A stretch of 64,000 bases of DNA from Enhygromyxa salina (GTDB lineage Bacteria > Myxococcota_A > Polyangia > Nannocystales > Nannocystaceae). Under the pieces are notes generated by a model. That model worked only from the letters and a program-made list of their open reading frames with translations, searched no databases and was not told where the DNA came from. Location of the stretch: the NCBI RefSeq assembly GCF_002994635.1, contig NZ_PVNL01000100.1:62001-126000 (forward strand). Reading direction: 5' to 3'. This document shows, one piece after another, positions 61,555-64,000 of this stretch. The translations under genes and the position numbers were made by a program. Position 1 is the stretch's first letter, and the number at the start of each line of letters is the position of its first letter.

Positions 61555-63239
61555 GTGCGGTGTCGGGGCGCGGCCACGAGGTTGAGCGCCTCGGGGTGGA
61601 CCACGTCGATGACCTGCCGCAAGCCGGGGGAGCTGACGCGATCGACGGGCCCACGGTGAGAGTACGCCAAGCCGTCGCGCTCGGCGAAGTAGCGCGCGCC
61701 CTGCTCGAAACGCACGACCTCGAGCACGACCGCGCCCTGCGGACCAAGCAGATCGAAGAACACCCCACCGGGCTCACCGCGCACCGCCGACAGCCCCCAC
61801 CCGACGGCCTGCTGCGCGATCGCGTCGCGCAGCCGACCCAGGGCGCGGTGCTCGGGCCTGACACTGACTGCTGGGACCGGCTCGGCCGGCTCGGCCCCAC
61901 GCTCGCGGCGCGGCTCCGCGCCGCTGGCCACCTCGCCGGTCTGGGTGGTGATCGCAAACCCGACCCAGTCGTCGTTGAGGATCGGCCGATCACACTGGGC
62001 CGCGAGGTCGTAGAGCCACTCCCACTCGCGCGCGAGATCGTCGGCGGTCCAGCCCTCGCACGAGAGGATCTGGAAGGTCACCGGGTCGTACTCGATCGAC
62101 AGATCCGCGGCGCGCTCGAGCAGCGCGTCGGGCAGGACCAGGCACTTGAACGCCTTGACCGTGTCACCGAGCTCGAGCGAGCGCTCGACCGTGCGCCGAA
62201 ACGACTCGGGGTTGTCGCCGGGCAGCCCGAAGATCAGCTCGATGTCGAAGTTCAGGCGGCCGCGGATCCGCTGGAGCACCTTCTCGAACCGGGCGACGTC
62301 GAACGGCCGACCGAGGCGCTCGAGCACGTCCACGTCGAAGCTCTGGATCCCGATGCTGGCCTGGACCTGCTTGATCCGATCGAAGAACTCGAGGTGGTGG
62401 TCCTCGAGGAAGGTCGGATACAGGTGGCCGTGGACGACCGAGCCGGCCAGAACCCCGACCTGGTCCTCGGCCGCGACCAGGGCCCGAAACGCGCGCGGGC
62501 TCAGGTTGAACGCCGCGTCCAGGAAGAACACGTTGGGGACGTTGGCCCGGCGCAGACCCTCGAGGTGGGCCTCGAGGTACGCGGCGTCGTGAACACGGTC
62601 GGACTTTTGCTCGCCCCACTGGCAGAAGGCGCAGTGGATCGGGCAGCCGCGGAAGGTCTCGATGTAGCCGGTCTTGTGCAGCGGCCCCAAGTCGAGCTGA
62701 TACGGCGACGGGTACTCGTTGATCGCCGGCCGCTCGGCGACCTCGCTGCTGCGCCACAACCCGCGGGTCGGGAACTGCAGCCCGGCCACGCGCTTGCGCC
62801 AGTCGGGCGCTTGGTGGTGGCGCACCAGCTCACGAATGACCGCCTCGCCCTCGCCCGGGATCACCGCGTCGACCCGATCGCGCAGCGGGTGATACTGCGG
62901 CAGATCCAGGACCGAGCGCCGGGCTGACGGCCCACCCGCGACGATCACCAGATCGGGCTGGTCCTCGCGCAGGCGCCGGGTCAGCTCGGCGAAGATGTTC
63001 AGCGACCACACGTAGGTCGAGAGCCCGACCATCGTTGGTTGAAACGCGCGCACCGCCTCGAAGAATTGTTCGGCGTCACCGCTGGCGAGATCGAGCAGCA
63101 GGATCTGGGTGTCGGCGAGATCGGGCGCGCTGACGATCGACGCTCTGAGCTTCTCGATCCCGTACGAGAACGAGAAGAAGGTCCCGTTGGGATCCCGCCA
63201 CCGCGCATCTACCGCAACCAGTACGATTCGACGTTCCAC
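61542..63239 (-). CDS. B12-binding-type radical SAM enzyme (locus 2, copy B)
   Basis: 565 residues from the GTG at 63239; a TTG 18 bp upstream is also open. N-terminal cobalamin-type Rossmann domain (VGLSTYVWSLNIFAEL, IVAGGPSARRSV, IPGEGEAVIREL), radical SAM barrel with CPIHCAFC (Cys199, 203, 206), SIGIQSFDVDVLERLGRP and FGLPGDNPESFRRTVE, then the recurring domain at about residues 480-565 (FFDLLGPQG, LEVVRFEQGARYF, GLAYSHRG). It is the first gene of the locus-2 operon, divergent from the ferritin-like gene with about 310 bp between starts. Reaction unknown. Confidence 0.9.
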   Translation of the reverse strand: MERRIVLVAVDARWRDPNGTFFSFSYGIEKLRASIVSAPDLADTQILLLDLASGDAEQFFEAVRAFQPTMVGLSTYVWSLNIFAELTRRLREDQPDLVIVAGGPSARRSVLDLPQYHPLRDRVDAVIPGEGEAVIRELVRHHQAPDWRKRVAGLQFPTRGLWRSSEVAERPAINEYPSPYQLDLGPLHKTGYIETFRGCPIHCAFCQWGEQKSDRVHDAAYLEAHLEGLRRANVPNVFFLDAAFNLSPRAFRALVAAEDQVGVLAGSVVHGHLYPTFLEDHHLEFFDRIKQVQASIGIQSFDVDVLERLGRPFDVARFEKVLQRIRGRLNFDIELIFGLPGDNPESFRRTVERSLELGDTVKAFKCLVLPDALLERAADLSIEYDPVTFQILSCEGWTADDLAREWEWLYDLAAQCDRPILNDDWVGFAITTQTGEVASGAEPRRERGAEPAEPVPAVSVRPEHRALGRLRDAIAQQAVGWGLSAVRGEPGGVFFDLLGPQGAVVLEVVRFEQGARYFAERDGLAYSHRGPVDRVSSPGLRQVIDVVHPEALNLVAAPRHRTWTT

Positions 63240-63549
63240 GCGCGCAAACGATAGCAACTATCCAACGCGGCGTCGTCGGGACCTCATGGTGCAATGCATC
63301 GTGTCGCCTCGCACCGGAATTTCCGCCGAGGGCGAGGCGCCGCGACCCAGTTGCACCGGGCGTACGCATGTTTCGGCGTGGCCAGGCGAGGCGGCGCGAG
63401 GCATTGCACCGCGGTTTCTGGCCTCGCGTGGGCTGATCCCGGGTCGGGCGCCGGGTCGGGCGACCGCCCTCGATCGTACAGTCTTCGTTCATGGTTGGGT
63501 ATCCATAATATCGATGGTGTCCCGCCCGGCTCGCCCCCATGCTCGGGAC
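63240..63549. promoter_or_regulatory. Divergent promoter region with inverted GGTGCAATGC words
   Basis: 310 bp between the locus-2 operon and the ferritin-like gene. It contains GGTGCAATGC (about 63288-63297) and its reverse complement GCATTGCACC (about 63402-63411), plus a second TTGCACCG near 63352. These could be binding sites for a regulator of both sides. No clear -35/-10 pair and no small gene that I trust. Confidence 0.35.
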
Positions 63550-64000
63550 ATGCCGGTCGACCCCTCGCTCGAGCCCACCCGGCGGCGCCACGCCGCGCAG
63601 CTGTGGACCATGCGTGCCCACGCCGAGCTCGAGGCCGCTGCGCGCTTCTCACGCTTCGCCGACGAGCTCGCCAAGCTCGACGCGCCCGCGCAGGTGATCG
63701 AGCTGGCCCAGTCCGCCGCGGTCGACGAGCGCCGCCACCAGGTCCGCTGCGACGAGCTCGTCGCGTACTTCGGGGGCGAGCCCTCGGGCGCGCGCGAGCA
63801 GCCGGCCAAGCCGCTGCGCTGCGATCTCACCGAGCCGCGCGAGCGCATGCTCTACGAGGTCGTGAGCATGTCGTGCGTGACCGAGTCGCTGAGCACCGCG
63901 TTGCTGCTGGAGATCCAGACCCGCTGCGAGGATCCTCGGGTGCGCGCCGTGGTCCACGAGATCGTCCGCGACGAGGTTCAGCACGCGCGCCTGGGCTGGC
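63550..64000 (+). CDS. Ferritin-like di-iron protein, N-terminal part (cut by window edge)
   Basis: 150 residues visible, continuing past the edge. Ligand motifs of a ferritin-like four-helix bundle: Glu in HAELEAAARF (helix 1), DERRHQ (ExxH-type, helix 2), CVTESLS (helix 3) and DEVQHARLGW (ExxH, helix 4). Ferritin-like domains bind two irons and act as oxygenases or oxidases or store iron. The position, divergent from the PhyH/radical SAM operon, makes a link to that system possible. An in-frame ATG 36 bp upstream is an alternative start. Confidence 0.82.
   Translation, partial: MPVDPSLEPTRRRHAAQLWTMRAHAELEAAARFSRFADELAKLDAPAQVIELAQSAAVDERRHQVRCDELVAYFGGEPSGAREQPAKPLRCDLTEPRERMLYEVVSMSCVTESLSTALLLEIQTRCEDPRVRAVVHEIVRDEVQHARLGW

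Overview
The window is high-GC DNA from a myxobacterium, most likely of the suborder Nannocystineae (relatives of Nannocystis, Enhygromyxa, Plesiocystis). This is inferred from codon usage, three lipoproteins with Gly-Asp-rich linkers after the lipidation site, an alternative-complex-III respiratory locus, an ole hydrocarbon cluster and many GTG starts with 1-13 bp gene overlaps. No rRNA, CRISPR, phage or plasmid genes were seen. There is one tRNA-Gly(GCC).

Layout. 0-5.2 kb (minus): respiratory operon with a Cys-rich membrane protein, ctaB, sco, a lipoprotein cytochrome c, actA and the start of actB. 5.4-14.2 kb: an alpha/beta hydrolase, a Gly-Asp lipoprotein, then a minus-strand run of four thioredoxin-fold proteins carrying eight thioredoxin-like domains. 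14.4-21.7 kb: tRNA-Gly, then arginine genes argC, an argJ fused to a degenerate argB, argR and argH. A RAYT-type transposase with flanking repeats and an mgtC-like gene lie between argR and argH. 21.8-28.5 kb: a phosphoesterase, then a minus-strand oleA-oleB-oleC-oleD-desaturase operon for long-chain olefins. 28.8-33.8 kb: a MarR regulator facing a beta-lactamase-fold gene across a double operator, plus surface lipoproteins.

33.8-42.6 kb is the first unusual locus: two tandem pairs, each an unrecognised protein followed by a radical-SAM-type protein (one intact, one without its cluster motif), an isolated related-looking gene, a DUF1573 lipoprotein whose conserved Cys-Gly-Cys motif carries an in-frame UGA, an unknown protein and a PhyH-type oxygenase. 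43-57 kb holds a haem beta-propeller protein, a lipoprotein, a HEAT-repeat protein, a channel-like protein fused to a substrate-binding domain with its RCK partner, a TauE/SafE transporter and a chemoreceptor. 57.4-63.2 kb is the second unusual locus: three more PhyH proteins interleaved with two B12-type radical SAM enzymes, facing a ferritin-like gene cut by the window end.

The two unusual loci look related. Their PhyH proteins share a WHxHxGG(I/V) motif and a C-terminal tail, and an unrecognised domain of about 75 residues recurs in five of their proteins. I read them as parts of one undescribed modification system; its substrate is unknown. The best single-site observation is the UGA at the conserved cysteine of the DUF1573 protein, which could encode selenocysteine.
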